This document shows, one piece after another, positions 20,397 through 30,009 of a stretch of DNA of 64,000 nucleotides. The stretch's first letter is position 1. Each line of letters opens with the position of its first letter. The stretch spans positions 868,001-932,000 of the forward strand of contig NZ_CP102602.1 in assembly GCF_024707485.1 (NCBI RefSeq). Direction: 5' to 3'. Origin of the DNA: Thermococcus thermotolerans. Its GTDB lineage: Archaea; Methanobacteriota_B; Thermococci; Thermococcales; Thermococcaceae. Below the pieces are notes generated by a model. It saw nothing but the letters and a program-made list of their open reading frames with translations. It was not told where the DNA came from and made no database searches. A program made the position numbers and the translations under genes.

Positions 20397-21222
20397 GCTC
20401 CTTCGCGAGGATCTTAATTTTTCCCACCCTTTCAGCGCCAAAACTCTCAACGTCGCCCGGCAGGAGTGTCAGAACCCTCTCAAACCCGAGAACCCTTGCC
20501 CTGCCGAGAACAGCCTTCAAGTCCTCAACCCTGCCCCAGAGGAGGAGTGCAACGCCCTCCCTCCCGGGAAGACTCTTTAGGACATAGTACGAGCCGCCAC
20601 TCCTTCCGGATTCGACGGTGTAGTGGATTCCAGCGATGTTGTCCTTGAAGGCCGAGAAGAACATGCTGTAGGAGCTCTGGAATCGGCCGACAACCAGGTC
20701 GAGGTTTTTAACGTCCACCCAGTCGAACGCCGAAGGCTCCACGGTTCCTCCGCCCCTCGCCGGAACCCATACGGTCGTTCCGGTGAAAAGCTCAGCATCA
20801 AAGCCGAGCTTTCTGTAGAACCCCTCCGCATCCTCATCGGGCTGAACCGTCAGCATCTCTACCTTCCGCTCCTTAGCAACTTCCTCAACGAACTCCATCA
20901 GGAGCCTTCCAATCCCCCTGCCCCTGTAGTCCGGGTGAACCTCGATAACGTCCACGTGCCCTATCTCCCTGAGCCCCCCACCAACGGGCTCCTCAGAGAA
21001 CAGAACCTCAACTTCACCAACGATTTTTCCGCTAAGCTCGGCAACGGCCACGAGTTGATTATCAAGGAGGAGGTTGTTCAGATGGATCGCGCAGGTCTCA
21101 ACGCTCATCCAGGGGCCGCCCTTGGTGTAGCGTTCGTAGAGGCTGCCGTTGGGCCTCTCGTTGGCAGTGTGGAGTGCAACTATTCCCCCAACGTCATCAA
21201 GGGTCGCCAAGCGGATCCGCAT
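20389..21222 (-). CDS. GNAT-family N-acetyltransferase
   Basis: 277 residues from ATG 21222, behind GGGTGAG. The N-terminal half is a GNAT domain with the acetyl-CoA loop [21 protein letters not shown] and [11 protein letters not shown]. The C-terminal 110 residues ([19 protein letters not shown] onward) look like a second, degenerate GNAT-like half, as in tandem archaeal acetyltransferases. The substrate is unknown. It overlaps the phosphoglycolate phosphatase 3' end by 26 nt and is cotranscribed. Confidence 0.85.
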   Translation of the reverse strand: MRIRLATLDDVGGIVALHTANERPNGSLYERYTKGGPWMSVETCAIHLNNLLLDNQLVAVAELSGKIVGEVEVLFSEEPVGGGLREIGHVDVIEVHPDYRGRGIGRLLMEFVEEVAKERKVEMLTVQPDEDAEGFYRKLGFDAELFTGTTVWVPARGGGTVEPSAFDWVDVKNLDLVVGRFQSSYSMFFSAFKDNIAGIHYTVESGRSGGSYYVLKSLPGREGVALLLWGRVEDLKAVLGRARVLGFERVLTLLPGDVESFGAERVGKIKILAKELT

Positions 21223-21934
21223 CACTCTCACCCAGGTAACCGGACTTCCTCAGCACGTGAAGGATTCCCTCGGCTCCGCCGGCCCCGTAGGTCTTTTTCG
21301 TCACGTAGTCTGCTTCTTTTTTCAGGCTCTCCGGCGCCTGGCCAACGGCGACGCGGTAGCCGACTACATGGAACGCGTCGAGGTCGTTCTCGCCGTCACC
21401 TATGTGGGCAACCTCCCCTGGCTCTATCCCGAGCACCTCGCAGGCCTTTTCAAGCCCGGTACCCTTGTTTATCCAGGGCTTCTTGACGTGTATCGCGAAG
21501 CCGGAATCAACGGCAACGAGGTTAAGACCGAGCTCCTCTATTATGTCCCTCACTGCCTCGACGGGGATGGTTCGCAGAATTACGAGGCCGGCCTTTCGTT
21601 CCGGCATCGAAAAACTCATGACTGCCTCGGGATAGCGTCTCTTCACCTCGCTCCAGAGAATCCACTCCTCGTCCATCTTCGTCAGGTAAACCCTCTTCCT
21701 CAGCCGTCCGTCCTTTATGGACAGGGCCCCACCGTCCTCAGCTACAACCGGCCCGCTGGTGCCTATCATTATCGCCATCGCCTCTGCAAAGGGAACGGAG
21801 TTGCCCGTGACAAGCATGACGGGAACGCCCAGGCTCTCGGCGAGCCTTATCGCCCTCAGGGCATCTTCATGGAGTCGCCTGTCCGGGTAAGTGATGGTAC
21901 CATCTATGTCAAGGGAAATCGCCTTTATCCTCAT
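21197..21934 (-). CDS. pgp: Phosphoglycolate phosphatase (HAD, Cof-type)
   Basis: 245 residues. HAD motif I is [12 protein letters not shown], motif II is VTGNSVP, and motif IV is [12 protein letters not shown]. The C2-type cap lies between them. This matches the archaeal phosphoglycolate phosphatase group (TA0175-like), which clears 2-phosphoglycolate; a related sugar phosphate is possible. It is upstream of and overlapping the GNAT gene. Confidence 0.9.
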   Translation of the reverse strand: MRIKAISLDIDGTITYPDRRLHEDALRAIRLAESLGVPVMLVTGNSVPFAEAMAIMIGTSGPVVAEDGGALSIKDGRLRKRVYLTKMDEEWILWSEVKRRYPEAVMSFSMPERKAGLVILRTIPVEAVRDIIEELGLNLVAVDSGFAIHVKKPWINKGTGLEKACEVLGIEPGEVAHIGDGENDLDAFHVVGYRVAVGQAPESLKKEADYVTKKTYGAGGAEGILHVLRKSGYLGESDADPLGDP

Positions 21935-22011
21935 AATTCCTCACCACTGGAGTGCCAGCAAAAAGGTAGAGCACAGGCGAATAAAAAGCTTTTTTAACAT
22001 ATACATGGCAA

Positions 22012-23262
22012 TCAGTGGTCCTTCATTATCTCCCTGAGCACGCTGGTCGCATAAACACCTTTCGGAAGGAAGAACCTAAAGCACATGCCCCTTTCCGAGA
22101 TGTAGCCGTAGGTCATCCCGAGGGGCCTAATCAAAAGCTCTCTCCTTCCGCCGGGCTCAGCCATCGGTTTCGGAAGCTTTCTGAAGACTTCGAGGGATAT
22201 CCCCTCAGCTTCAAGGATTTCCTCCTCCAGCCTTCCGGGAGCACCACTGGCCCTCCTCATTGCGAAGCCAAAGAGGGGCCCACTGACCGCGGCCTCGCCG
22301 CGCCGTATCTTCTCGTTTACAAAGCCGATATTAGTCCCGGTGACGCGGTACGTTCTGTCGCGGTAGGGGATTCCTCCCTTCACCTGGACGACGATATCGC
22401 CGACGAGGGCCTCGTTCAGGGGGATGCATCTCTCAATCCTCCGGGAGAGATATAGGTTGAAGAGGTAGCTCTGGTAGGCGTGGATGAAGATGCGCATTAT
22501 GGGAAGTGGGAGGCCTAGAAAAGCCCTCTTCCAGCTCCCGGTCTCTTTGTAGCGGTGGAGCATGGCCCTCTCATAGCGCAGGAAGTTTGGAAATTCCTCC
22601 AGAGCTTTCTCGACGTCGCCAGTCTCCCAGAAGTGCCTCCTGGCTTCGTCGCCCTCCATACCACCTTCGTGCGCTCCGAGGAAGAGCCTCGCGGCACCCT
22701 CGAAGTCTCCCTGGAGGAGGAGCTTTCCGATCAGGTGGTTAGTGACGCGTCTTTCCCCGAAACGCTGGTAGCCAAAGTAGTTGGGAAAGCCGCCCTTTTT
22801 CTTCAGTTCTCTCACTATCTCTTTGGCCCTCTCAAAGGCTTTTTCATCAACGTCGCGGACGATTATTCTGAATCTGTTTCCACGGAGGTGGCCGAGTTTG
22901 ATAAAGCGGCCGTAGGAAACGAACCTCAGCTCGATGTCTCTGATCCGAACGCTCTCAACGGCGTTCCTCGCTCCGGCCGGCACGCTTATGTATTGATACG
23001 TCACTGCGTGCCTGTCCTTCGTTCCGGCAAAGCCGATGTCCCTGTAGTTAATCCCGGCACGCTTTGCTATCTCCTTCACCGCGCTCATCGTGTCCCAGTT
23101 CCTCTTTTTGAGAAGAAAGATGGCATGCTTCCTGCCCTCGAATATCTGGAGCAAGGGGTCTTCGATGACGACGAAGTCCTCAGGTTGAGCTTTGATCCTC
23201 CCGCCAATGCCGGGCCTCTCGCTCAGATACCTGAACTGGGAGAAGAACTCGCGGTAGTCCAT
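22012..23262 (-). CDS. truD: tRNA pseudouridine(13) synthase TruD
   Basis: 416 residues. The TruD signature [19 protein letters not shown] carries the catalytic Asp. [21 protein letters not shown] is the second conserved block, and the TRUD insertion domain lies between them. It modifies U13 in tRNA. It starts 3 nt after the pth2 stop and follows that gene, giving a tRNA-linked operon. Confidence 0.95.
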   Translation of the reverse strand: MDYREFFSQFRYLSERPGIGGRIKAQPEDFVVIEDPLLQIFEGRKHAIFLLKKRNWDTMSAVKEIAKRAGINYRDIGFAGTKDRHAVTYQYISVPAGARNAVESVRIRDIELRFVSYGRFIKLGHLRGNRFRIIVRDVDEKAFERAKEIVRELKKKGGFPNYFGYQRFGERRVTNHLIGKLLLQGDFEGAARLFLGAHEGGMEGDEARRHFWETGDVEKALEEFPNFLRYERAMLHRYKETGSWKRAFLGLPLPIMRIFIHAYQSYLFNLYLSRRIERCIPLNEALVGDIVVQVKGGIPYRDRTYRVTGTNIGFVNEKIRRGEAAVSGPLFGFAMRRASGAPGRLEEEILEAEGISLEVFRKLPKPMAEPGGRRELLIRPLGMTYGYISERGMCFRFFLPKGVYATSVLREIMKDH

Positions 23263-23265
23263 GGC

Positions 23266-23622
23266 TCACACCAGCTTCAGATGGCCGGTAACTTTGTCAA
23301 CGAGCTCTTCCGGGGCCGGACCGATCGCCAGAACCGTTATCGTCCCCGGCGGAATCTCGGTTAAGCCAGCGTCCCTGATGAGCGCCGTGGGGATGCCGAG
23401 CTTCTCTGCCTGAGCCTTCAGCTCGAAGAGTTCTCTCTCGTTTTCGGCCTTGACAACGACCTTCTTCTGTCCCTCATGGAACCAGGCCTTGAACCACTCG
23501 GGCTTCTCCTTCTGGGCCTTGAGGGCGGCGGTAACGGCCCCGTGGGCCACCTGGACAGCGAACTTGCCCTTGCTGAGCTTGAGATCCTTCCGCGAGACTA
23601 TGACCTGCTTGTACCTGAACAT
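23266..23622 (-). CDS. pth2: Peptidyl-tRNA hydrolase, archaeal type 2
   Basis: 118 residues: [33 protein letters not shown] (written here only to mark the site, residues 2-34), with the catalytic Lys-Gln-His set, then [19 protein letters not shown]. It releases peptides from peptidyl-tRNA dropped by ribosomes. Normal size for Pth2. It is the first gene of the pth2-truD operon, with a GGGAGATG start. Confidence 0.96.
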   Translation of the reverse strand: MFRYKQVIVSRKDLKLSKGKFAVQVAHGAVTAALKAQKEKPEWFKAWFHEGQKKVVVKAENERELFELKAQAEKLGIPTALIRDAGLTEIPPGTITVLAIGPAPEELVDKVTGHLKLV

Positions 23623-23677
23623 CTCCCATCCCGAAGGTAGTGAGAAAAGGGGCTTATAAATTTAAGGAAAAGAAAGG

Positions 23678-25720
23678 TCAGAGTTCGACTATCTCCGTGC
23701 TTTCCTTTTCCTCTTCTTCGGCCTTTTTGGGAAGTCCTCCTGGGCGCCTGCTCTTCTTCCTCTCCAGCTTCTCCCTGAGCTTCTCGGACTCGTCCCAGTA
23801 CTTGTAGGCGACTCCAGCGAGCACAAAGGCCACTATGATGAAGAGTATCGCAAGCGGCTTCCACGGGTTGCCGGTTGGGCTGTATGCCTCCGCTATACCT
23901 TTGAGCTCCTCCGCAAGGGGAGTGGGGTCGCTCATCTTGGCGAGCGTCTGGTTGATGTAGCCCGGAAGCTCCTCCGCGGTCGGCCAGACCTTGACCTTCT
24001 CGACGACGACCCTAGGCGGGATGCTGTTGATCGTGACGAGGTTGCCGAGCTCAAGCCTGTGCTCGTTTCCGAGCGGATCGAGGTAGACGAGCGTCGCCCT
24101 TATGTTGGTTAGGTTCTCCCTGAGCACGGTCAGGTCTATCTGAACCGTCTTGGTTTCCCCGGCCTTGATGGTTCCTATCTTGACCGAAGAGGGCCCATCG
24201 AGGCTGGCCGGGAGGTCGAGGAGAAGCGTGGCGTTCGTTACAAACTCGTAGTCGGGGTTCCCATCGCCGGCGGAGAGAGTGAACTTGACCTTGACGGTAT
24301 CGCCGACCTTTGCGCCCACATAGTTGCCCCAGGTGCCGTTGTAAGCCTGGGCAGTGACGTCTATGGCCGGTATGTTGTAAACCTTGATGCCGCCGAGAAT
24401 CGGGGAGTATATCGTCCTCTTCTTCCCTGTCTCAAGGCTCTTGTCATCGTAGAAGGTAACGATGGCCTTTCCAATCTCGAACTCGCCGACCTTGGTTGGC
24501 TTGAGAACGTAGATGAGCGCTGGCATGCTGGTGAAGGCCGGGAATGTCTTGAGGGTCCAGGTCTTGGTCATGCTCACGAGCTCAAAGTCGTTGGGTATCG
24601 GCGCGGCAACGCTCACGTCGTAGGCGTCACCCCTTCCGAGGTTCTGGACGTTTATCGTGACCACGAGGTTGTCTCCAAGGAGCATCGCCTTTGGAATGGC
24701 ATCGATTTTGGCGATAACGTTGGCCTGTCTGAGAATCGGGGTCACCTGTGCACCGGCAGGGCCGTAAACCCTGATGATGGCCCTCTTGTAGTCCGGCTCG
24801 ACGTTCTGGACCGAGAGTTTGAGAGGCGCGTTGGGAACGTTCTTCGGCTCGTCACCCACTTCAAGGAGCATCGTACCGAGGCTGTTGCTTCCCCTGAGAA
24901 CCTCAACCTTAACAACGTCGGGAATAGTGGAAACGAGCTTGACGTAGTAGGTGGTGTTATCAACGGTCACGGGGAGCTTCTCGTTAACGTAGAGGAGGTC
25001 GTTGTAGAGGAGAACCGTCTCAACCTGCTCCGGAGGGTTGACCTCACCGCCCTTCTTGACGATCTGGAAGTTCGTGGACGCGATTTTTGGAACGTAGACG
25101 TTTATCGTTGCCCCGTTGTTAACGGTGTTCGTGACCTCTATGGAGAGGTAGTTTGCATAGGAATGCGTTGAATCGAGCTTGTACCTCACGCTCCCGGCCG
25201 AGCCCTTGTCTATGGTGAGCGTGTACACGTCCCCGTAAGGCATGGTAACCTTAAAGGATGCCGTGTCACCGGAAACCGCGGTCAGCTTTATTTTTATCTG
25301 CGGGAATCCTTCGGGCAGAGTGATTTCATCCCCGACTACCAGGTTTTTGCCTGAAAGAACTTTCTGGAGCGGAGACTTAAGCTCCAGAAGTATGGACTTG
25401 GTATCATACCTAATCCACACCAGGCTCACATTGAGGTAAACGTTCGCGCTCGACGGGTAGAGGAGGTATCCGTCCTGACTGACGACGTACCTCAGAGGTC
25501 CCTGGGGACCGTCGACCTGGAGATAAATCTTGCTCCAGTTGGGGTTAACGTCGGCAAACTGAACCTCGAAGGGGCCCAGAACTGCCTTATCGCCAAGACC
25601 GAGGGAAACACCGGATATGCTGGCGGATTCTGGCACACTTGCGGATTTTACTAGGTGCACCATGGGTGTCAGGGAGAAAATCATCAGGCCCAGCAGGATT
25701 AAAGCGGCTACCTTTTTCAT
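23678..25720 (-). CDS. Secreted/anchored surface protein with COG1361-like repeats
   Basis: 680 residues from ATG 25720, behind GGAGG and CTGGAG; an upstream TTG is rejected. An N-terminal signal sequence (KKVAALILLGLMIFSLTPMV) is followed by a long beta-rich ectodomain. This includes NEW3/CARDB-like segments such as LLGDNLVVTINVQNLGRGDAYDVSV, typical of S-layer-associated archaeal proteins. Near the end lie a transmembrane helix (LAILFIIVAFVLAGVAYKYW) and a basic then acidic cytosolic tail. It is probably anchored in the membrane and faces outside. No enzyme motif was seen. Confidence 0.82.
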   Translation of the reverse strand: MKKVAALILLGLMIFSLTPMVHLVKSASVPESASISGVSLGLGDKAVLGPFEVQFADVNPNWSKIYLQVDGPQGPLRYVVSQDGYLLYPSSANVYLNVSLVWIRYDTKSILLELKSPLQKVLSGKNLVVGDEITLPEGFPQIKIKLTAVSGDTASFKVTMPYGDVYTLTIDKGSAGSVRYKLDSTHSYANYLSIEVTNTVNNGATINVYVPKIASTNFQIVKKGGEVNPPEQVETVLLYNDLLYVNEKLPVTVDNTTYYVKLVSTIPDVVKVEVLRGSNSLGTMLLEVGDEPKNVPNAPLKLSVQNVEPDYKRAIIRVYGPAGAQVTPILRQANVIAKIDAIPKAMLLGDNLVVTINVQNLGRGDAYDVSVAAPIPNDFELVSMTKTWTLKTFPAFTSMPALIYVLKPTKVGEFEIGKAIVTFYDDKSLETGKKRTIYSPILGGIKVYNIPAIDVTAQAYNGTWGNYVGAKVGDTVKVKFTLSAGDGNPDYEFVTNATLLLDLPASLDGPSSVKIGTIKAGETKTVQIDLTVLRENLTNIRATLVYLDPLGNEHRLELGNLVTINSIPPRVVVEKVKVWPTAEELPGYINQTLAKMSDPTPLAEELKGIAEAYSPTGNPWKPLAILFIIVAFVLAGVAYKYWDESEKLREKLERKKSRRPGGLPKKAEEEEKESTEIVEL

Positions 25721-25780
25721 ATCTCCAGCCTCCAAAGAGTAGTTAACTAATCACCAAAAGGAAAAGGTGATATAAAGATG

Positions 25781-27097
25781 TTACGGTGTTAGTCTTCTCC
25801 TGTCCCTTGGGAACAGGATGACTTCCCTGATGTTGTTGATGTCGAGCATCTGTTTTATCAGCCTCTCCGCACCGAGACCGAAGCCGCCGTGCGGAGGCAT
25901 TCCGTAGCGGAAGGCCTTGAGGTAGAACTCAAAGCTCTCTGGATTGAGTCCCTTCTCCCTGATCTGCTCGATGAGGACGTCAACCCTGTGTTCCCTCTGG
26001 CCGCCGGAGGTTATCTCTATTCCCCTGTATTCAAGGTCGAAGGAGCGGCTGATCTCCGGCTTGTTATCATATTTCATTATATAGAACGGCTTTGCCTCAC
26101 TGGGATACTGGTATATGAAATAGAGGGGCGCGTTTTCGTTTTCGAGCATGTACTTTCCGAGGAGCTTCTCCCCCTCGGTGTCTATGTCCTCGCCCCACTC
26201 TATAGTTTTGCCGAGGTCGGCGAGTATCTCAAGGGCCCTGTCATAGGTAACGCGCGGGAAGGGTAGCCTCGGCTCCTCAAGTTCAAATCCAAGGACCTCA
26301 AGCTCCTTCGCGTTGTGCTCGCGGACGTATTCGATGGCATGGGCGACGAGCCTTTCAAGGAGGCCCATTACCTCCTCCTCGTTTTCTATGAACGCCATCT
26401 CCGCATCTATGCTCCATGCCTCGTTGAGGTGCCTGGTGGTGTTGTGCTCCTCGGCGCGGAATATCGGCGCTATCTCGTAGACCCTGTCCAGGCCCGTGGC
26501 CATCATTATCTGCTTGTAGAGCTGCGGGCTCTGGGCGAGGAAAGCATCTTTCTCAAAGTATTTCATCGGGAAGAGTTCGGTTCCACCCTCGGTGGCGGTT
26601 GCGATTATCTTCGGGGTGTGAACTTCAACGAAGCCCTCGCTGTGGAAGAAATCCCTGACAGCCTTAAAGACGCTGGAGCGTATCTTGAAAATCGCCATTA
26701 CTTCAGGCCTTCTGACGTCTATGAACCTGTTGTCGAGCCTCGTGTCGAGCTCCGCCTTGACCTTTCCGGTCGGGTCGAGCGGGAGCGGGCTCTCTGCCCT
26801 ACTGAGCACTTCAAGCCTCTCCGGAAGGATTTCGAAGCCCAGCTTCGCCTTCGGAGTAAAGTTCACGATTCCTTCAACGGCTATAACGTCCTCAGCGTTC
26901 AGCTTGGGTATTAGCTTGAACAGCTCGGGATCGACCTTCTTCTTGGGAGCGGTGACCTGAACTATGCCCTCCCTGTCCCGTATCCAGAGGAACTTTATCC
27001 CACCCAGGTCCTTGATCTCCCAGACCCATCCGGCGACCTTAACCTTCTGGCCGTTCAGCTCTTCAGTAATCTGGCTTGAGTAGTGTGTCCGGTACAT
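25781..27097 (-). CDS. aspS: Aspartyl-tRNA synthetase
   Basis: 438 residues, archaeal type: an OB-fold anticodon domain, then a class II catalytic core with motif 2 [14 protein letters not shown] and motif 3 [11 protein letters not shown]. Trp26 and Lys85, which I recall as marking the discriminating (Asp-only) T. kodakarensis enzyme, are both present when counted from this start. It should therefore charge only tRNA-Asp. Preceded by a GGAGGTAG ribosome site. Confidence 0.96.
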   Translation of the reverse strand: MYRTHYSSQITEELNGQKVKVAGWVWEIKDLGGIKFLWIRDREGIVQVTAPKKKVDPELFKLIPKLNAEDVIAVEGIVNFTPKAKLGFEILPERLEVLSRAESPLPLDPTGKVKAELDTRLDNRFIDVRRPEVMAIFKIRSSVFKAVRDFFHSEGFVEVHTPKIIATATEGGTELFPMKYFEKDAFLAQSPQLYKQIMMATGLDRVYEIAPIFRAEEHNTTRHLNEAWSIDAEMAFIENEEEVMGLLERLVAHAIEYVREHNAKELEVLGFELEEPRLPFPRVTYDRALEILADLGKTIEWGEDIDTEGEKLLGKYMLENENAPLYFIYQYPSEAKPFYIMKYDNKPEISRSFDLEYRGIEITSGGQREHRVDVLIEQIREKGLNPESFEFYLKAFRYGMPPHGGFGLGAERLIKQMLDINNIREVILFPRDRRRLTP

Positions 27098-27140
27098 ACC
27101 ATCTACCTCCGGTTAATAACGGTGAGAAAGAAAAGGAAGT

Positions 27141-27653
27141 TTAAATAAAGTTTATCCTGACCTCTTCCCCTGCTATCTGGGAAAGTATGCTCTCAAGCAC
27201 ATCTCCCTTCTCCGGGAGCTTCCTTCTGTCCCTGCTGAGCACGAGAACCTTGTAGTAAGTCCCACCGCCGGGCTTGTAGACGATGTTGACCCCAAAGACT
27301 CCGGCAGGGTAGAGGAGGTCGGTGGCGAGCTTCTTGACATCGTCGGTCCCCTTGACCTCAACAGCCTCAATGACACGTATCCTCTTTCCAAGCTCCCTCA
27401 TGAGGGCCTTTATGTTCTTACCGCCCTTCCCGATTGTTATCGGAACGTCGCCTTGTCCGACCATAATGACTATCAGGTCACCGGCCTCGACGGCCCTCTT
27501 AAACTCCACATCAGCGTCACCGATAAGCTGGTACAGAAGTCTCGCGACCTTAACATCCAGCTCGGATATAATCCCCTCTTGGAGTTTTTTCTCGTCGGCC
27601 GGACACAGAATGTCGTCGGTCTTCAAACACACCTCACAGATTGGCGCCTTCAT
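27141..27653 (-). CDS. NusA-like KH-domain protein
   Basis: 170 residues. An N-terminal Cys cluster (ICEVCLKTDDILC) precedes two KH-like units. The first carries the GxxG-type loop TIGKGGKNIKALMREL; the second is shorter (KLATDLLYPAGVFGVNIVYKPGG). It matches the archaeal NusA-like group found near rpo genes or alone. It probably binds RNA during transcription or translation. AGGTGAGGAG precedes the ATG. Confidence 0.86.
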   Translation of the reverse strand: MKAPICEVCLKTDDILCPADEKKLQEGIISELDVKVARLLYQLIGDADVEFKRAVEAGDLIVIMVGQGDVPITIGKGGKNIKALMRELGKRIRVIEAVEVKGTDDVKKLATDLLYPAGVFGVNIVYKPGGGTYYKVLVLSRDRRKLPEKGDVLESILSQIAGEEVRINFI

Positions 27654-27753
27654 CTCCTCACCTCCCTTGCCTGAAGAATGAACTTAAAGGGCTAACCCTT
27701 AATTCTGAAAGTCATTTAAAAACCTTATTATAGGGAAAGGACGGGGAGGAAGT

Positions 27754-28374
27754 TCAGATTTCGCCCTCTATTTCACGCCTTATGCGCTCGATGAATTGGA
27801 CGGTAAAGGCGTGTCTTTCCTCGGCGATCCTTCTGGCGGTTTCGGTGTACATCAGGTCTTTGAGCTTCAGTATCTTTTCCTCGAAGTGCCTCAGGGAAGC
27901 CTCAATGTCCCTGCCGTGTTCGCCCGAATACATGAAAACCCTCGCAACGCCTATCGCACCTATGGCGTCAAGCTTGTCGGCGTCGCTGAGGATCTTGGCC
28001 TCCAGGGTTCTCGGCTCGGGACCACGGGAAAAGCGGTGGGCCTCTATAGCATGAGCAACTGCCTCGATTTTATCATTATTATAGCCGAGACTCCTGAGGT
28101 ACTGCCTCGCTATCCTCGCCCCCTCAATGGCATGGTCTTTGACCCTCCCGGCACTCTCCAGGGGTCTGGCAACGTCATGGAGGAGCGCCGCTAGGGCAAG
28201 GACTTCAAGGTCTGCACCTTCCTCCTTCCCAATGTGCATGCAGAGGTTGAACACCCTCTCGACGTGGCTGAAGCCGTGGGTGCCTTCCCTCTCGAAGAAG
28301 TGCTTGGCATACTCACGGGTTCTCTCTATCAGCCTGAGACTATTTCCATCGGTTATGAACTCACCGGGCCTCAT
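27754..28374 (-). CDS. HD-domain phosphohydrolase
   Basis: 206 residues with the HD metal motif: HGFSHVERVFNLC, LAALLHDVARPLE, HAIEGARIARQYL and SDADKLDAIGAIG. This is the archaeal HD group (COG1418-like) thought to hydrolyse nucleotides or phosphoesters. It begins 4 nt after the DUF4392 gene and is probably the last gene of the six-gene operon that starts with hps-phi. Confidence 0.88.
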   Translation of the reverse strand: MRPGEFITDGNSLRLIERTREYAKHFFEREGTHGFSHVERVFNLCMHIGKEEGADLEVLALAALLHDVARPLESAGRVKDHAIEGARIARQYLRSLGYNNDKIEAVAHAIEAHRFSRGPEPRTLEAKILSDADKLDAIGAIGVARVFMYSGEHGRDIEASLRHFEEKILKLKDLMYTETARRIAEERHAFTVQFIERIRREIEGEI

Positions 28375-28378
28375 TCTA

Positions 28379-29194
28379 TCACCTTAGCGCTTCATACACC
28401 AGGGCGTTTAAAAGTTCAACGATTCCCTCGTGGACGTCGAGGCTTATTCCATCGACCGTTGGCGTTTGGGCTTTTGAGACGCCATCTATGAGCCCGAGCT
28501 TTGAGATAATCCGAACTATCGTCCTCTCGTCCCAGTCGGGAAGGAGTTTCCGGCCGAGTTCTATGGACGCCTGGGCGACGAGGCCATAGGCCCCCCAGTT
28601 GGAGACGGCTGATAGGATGAGCTCGTCAGTTTCAACGACGCTCGCTATCCTCTCTCCATGGGGAACGTGTTTGGAGACCATGTCAATGATTTTTCCCATT
28701 CCTGCCTCGTTTCCACCGTCGCCTATTCCTATCGTGGGCACTCCAAGCTCCTTCGCCTTCAGGACTGCCCAGTCAAAGGTCTCCCTGGTTATCTCAAGGC
28801 CGCTCATAGAGTAGTATTTTCCGTCCCTGGCCCTCCCTGGAGTCTCCACCGCCATAATGAGGGAGTAGTTCCCTATCTCCGGCTCGTCTGTAAAGCTGAG
28901 GCGGAACGGTTCCAAAGCTTCTTTCACCTCAGGATACGTGAGTATTTCCGCCCGCCCCCCAAGGGTTTCCACAGCCTTCGCTATGGCAATCGTCCCCGGC
29001 GGACCGTCGGTTTCCGCCCTCATCATAGGGGGTATAGGGAAGCCGGTTATCAGAAGAACGCGCTCATAATTGTCCAAAAACATTCTTGCAGAATTATGTA
29101 AAAAATTGGGGTTCTCCCTGCGGTAGTCGAGGTACATCCGGAGAACTCCCCTGTTGCCAACGTCGGTGTTAATCACATGGGCTATCATGCTCAT
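28379..29194 (-). CDS. DUF4392 (glutamate cyclase-like) protein
   Basis: 271 residues. The family pattern is visible in LLITGFPIPPMMRAETDGPPG, GGRAEILTYPEV, SLIMAVETPGRARDGKYYSM and GIGDGGNEAGMGKI, the last a likely phosphate or substrate loop. It resembles the DUF4392 domain of mammalian D-glutamate cyclase. The archaeal activity is not established. ATGA overlap with the upstream 60-residue gene. Confidence 0.82.
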   Translation of the reverse strand: MSMIAHVINTDVGNRGVLRMYLDYRRENPNFLHNSARMFLDNYERVLLITGFPIPPMMRAETDGPPGTIAIAKAVETLGGRAEILTYPEVKEALEPFRLSFTDEPEIGNYSLIMAVETPGRARDGKYYSMSGLEITRETFDWAVLKAKELGVPTIGIGDGGNEAGMGKIIDMVSKHVPHGERIASVVETDELILSAVSNWGAYGLVAQASIELGRKLLPDWDERTIVRIISKLGLIDGVSKAQTPTVDGISLDVHEGIVELLNALVYEALR

Positions 29195-29373
29195 TCAACC
29201 TCGTAGACAACTATTCTAACCCGTTTGCCTTTTATTGCCTCCTTGAGCTTCCACCACAGTTCCGTTGGCTCTTCGCCCCTGTGGGTCAGCTCATGGCCGT
29301 TTTCAAGCTCAACCTTTTCCTCCCTATATCTAACAAATACGCCCTCCATGTCGAATATTTCCCTCATTCCCAA
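29191..29373 (-). CDS. Small conserved-looking protein, 60 residues
   Basis: 60 residues: FDMEGVFVRYREEKVEL, then HRGEEPTELWWKLKEAIK, and a beta strand VRIVVYEVE. It starts inside the HAD gene's 3' end (10-nt overlap) and stops in the ATGA that starts the DUF4392 gene, so coupling supports it as real. No family recognised. A beta-alpha-beta mini-domain is plausible. Confidence 0.65.
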   Translation of the reverse strand: MGMREIFDMEGVFVRYREEKVELENGHELTHRGEEPTELWWKLKEAIKGKRVRIVVYEVE

Positions 29374-30008
29374 CCCCCCAGTATCTTTCTCAGCTCATGA
29401 AGGGTTCTAATCTCGTAATCTGCCATGTTGTATCCCTTTTCACCCTCTCGGTTTATCCACACGGCGGTCATCCCGACGTTTTTGGCGCCGTAAACATCTT
29501 GGCTGAGGGAATCCCCCACCATAACTGCCTCGGAGGGCTCGACGCCGAGGCTCTCAACGGCGTAGAGGAATATCCTGGGCTCGGGCTTTATGGCGTTAAC
29601 GTCGTCCCTGGTAACGACAACGTCAAAGTAGTCCAGCAGTCCAACCAGCCTGAGCTTCAGCCGCTGGTATTCAGGGCCGCTCGTTACGATACCTAGCTTG
29701 TATCCGGCCTCCCTAAGCCATTTTAGGGTCGGCAGGGTGTCGGGGTAAACATGGAGCCTGTGGGGATATGCCCTCAACAGTTCCTCATACCTTAGATCGA
29801 GGTCAAAGAGTTTAAAGAAAAAGTTCCAGTCGTGCCAGTCGTAGGTGTCCTTCCTCCCAAAGATTTCGCTCAGAAACTGTGCCCTAGCCTCGTCCCTGCT
29901 GATCCCAAACTTTTTGGAAAGTTTGTCATAAACCTGCGGAAGGAAGAGTTGAATAAGCGGCATTTCCGTTAGTATCGTCCCGTCTATATCGAAGAGAACC
30001 GCCTTCAT
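29364..30008 (-). CDS. HAD-superfamily hydrolase
   Basis: 214 residues with HAD motif I FDIDGTIL, motif II VTSGPEYQR, motif III Lys in IKPEPRIF and motif IV MVGDSLSQDVYGAKNVGM. A helical C1 cap lies between I and II. It is a phosphatase of the TIGR02253-like archaeal group (pyrophosphatase or sugar-phosphatase candidates). It begins right at the stop of the FtsZ-like gene (TAAAATG) and is cotranscribed with it. Confidence 0.88.
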   Translation of the reverse strand: MKAVLFDIDGTILTEMPLIQLFLPQVYDKLSKKFGISRDEARAQFLSEIFGRKDTYDWHDWNFFFKLFDLDLRYEELLRAYPHRLHVYPDTLPTLKWLREAGYKLGIVTSGPEYQRLKLRLVGLLDYFDVVVTRDDVNAIKPEPRIFLYAVESLGVEPSEAVMVGDSLSQDVYGAKNVGMTAVWINREGEKGYNMADYEIRTLHELRKILGGWE

Positions 30009-30009
30009 T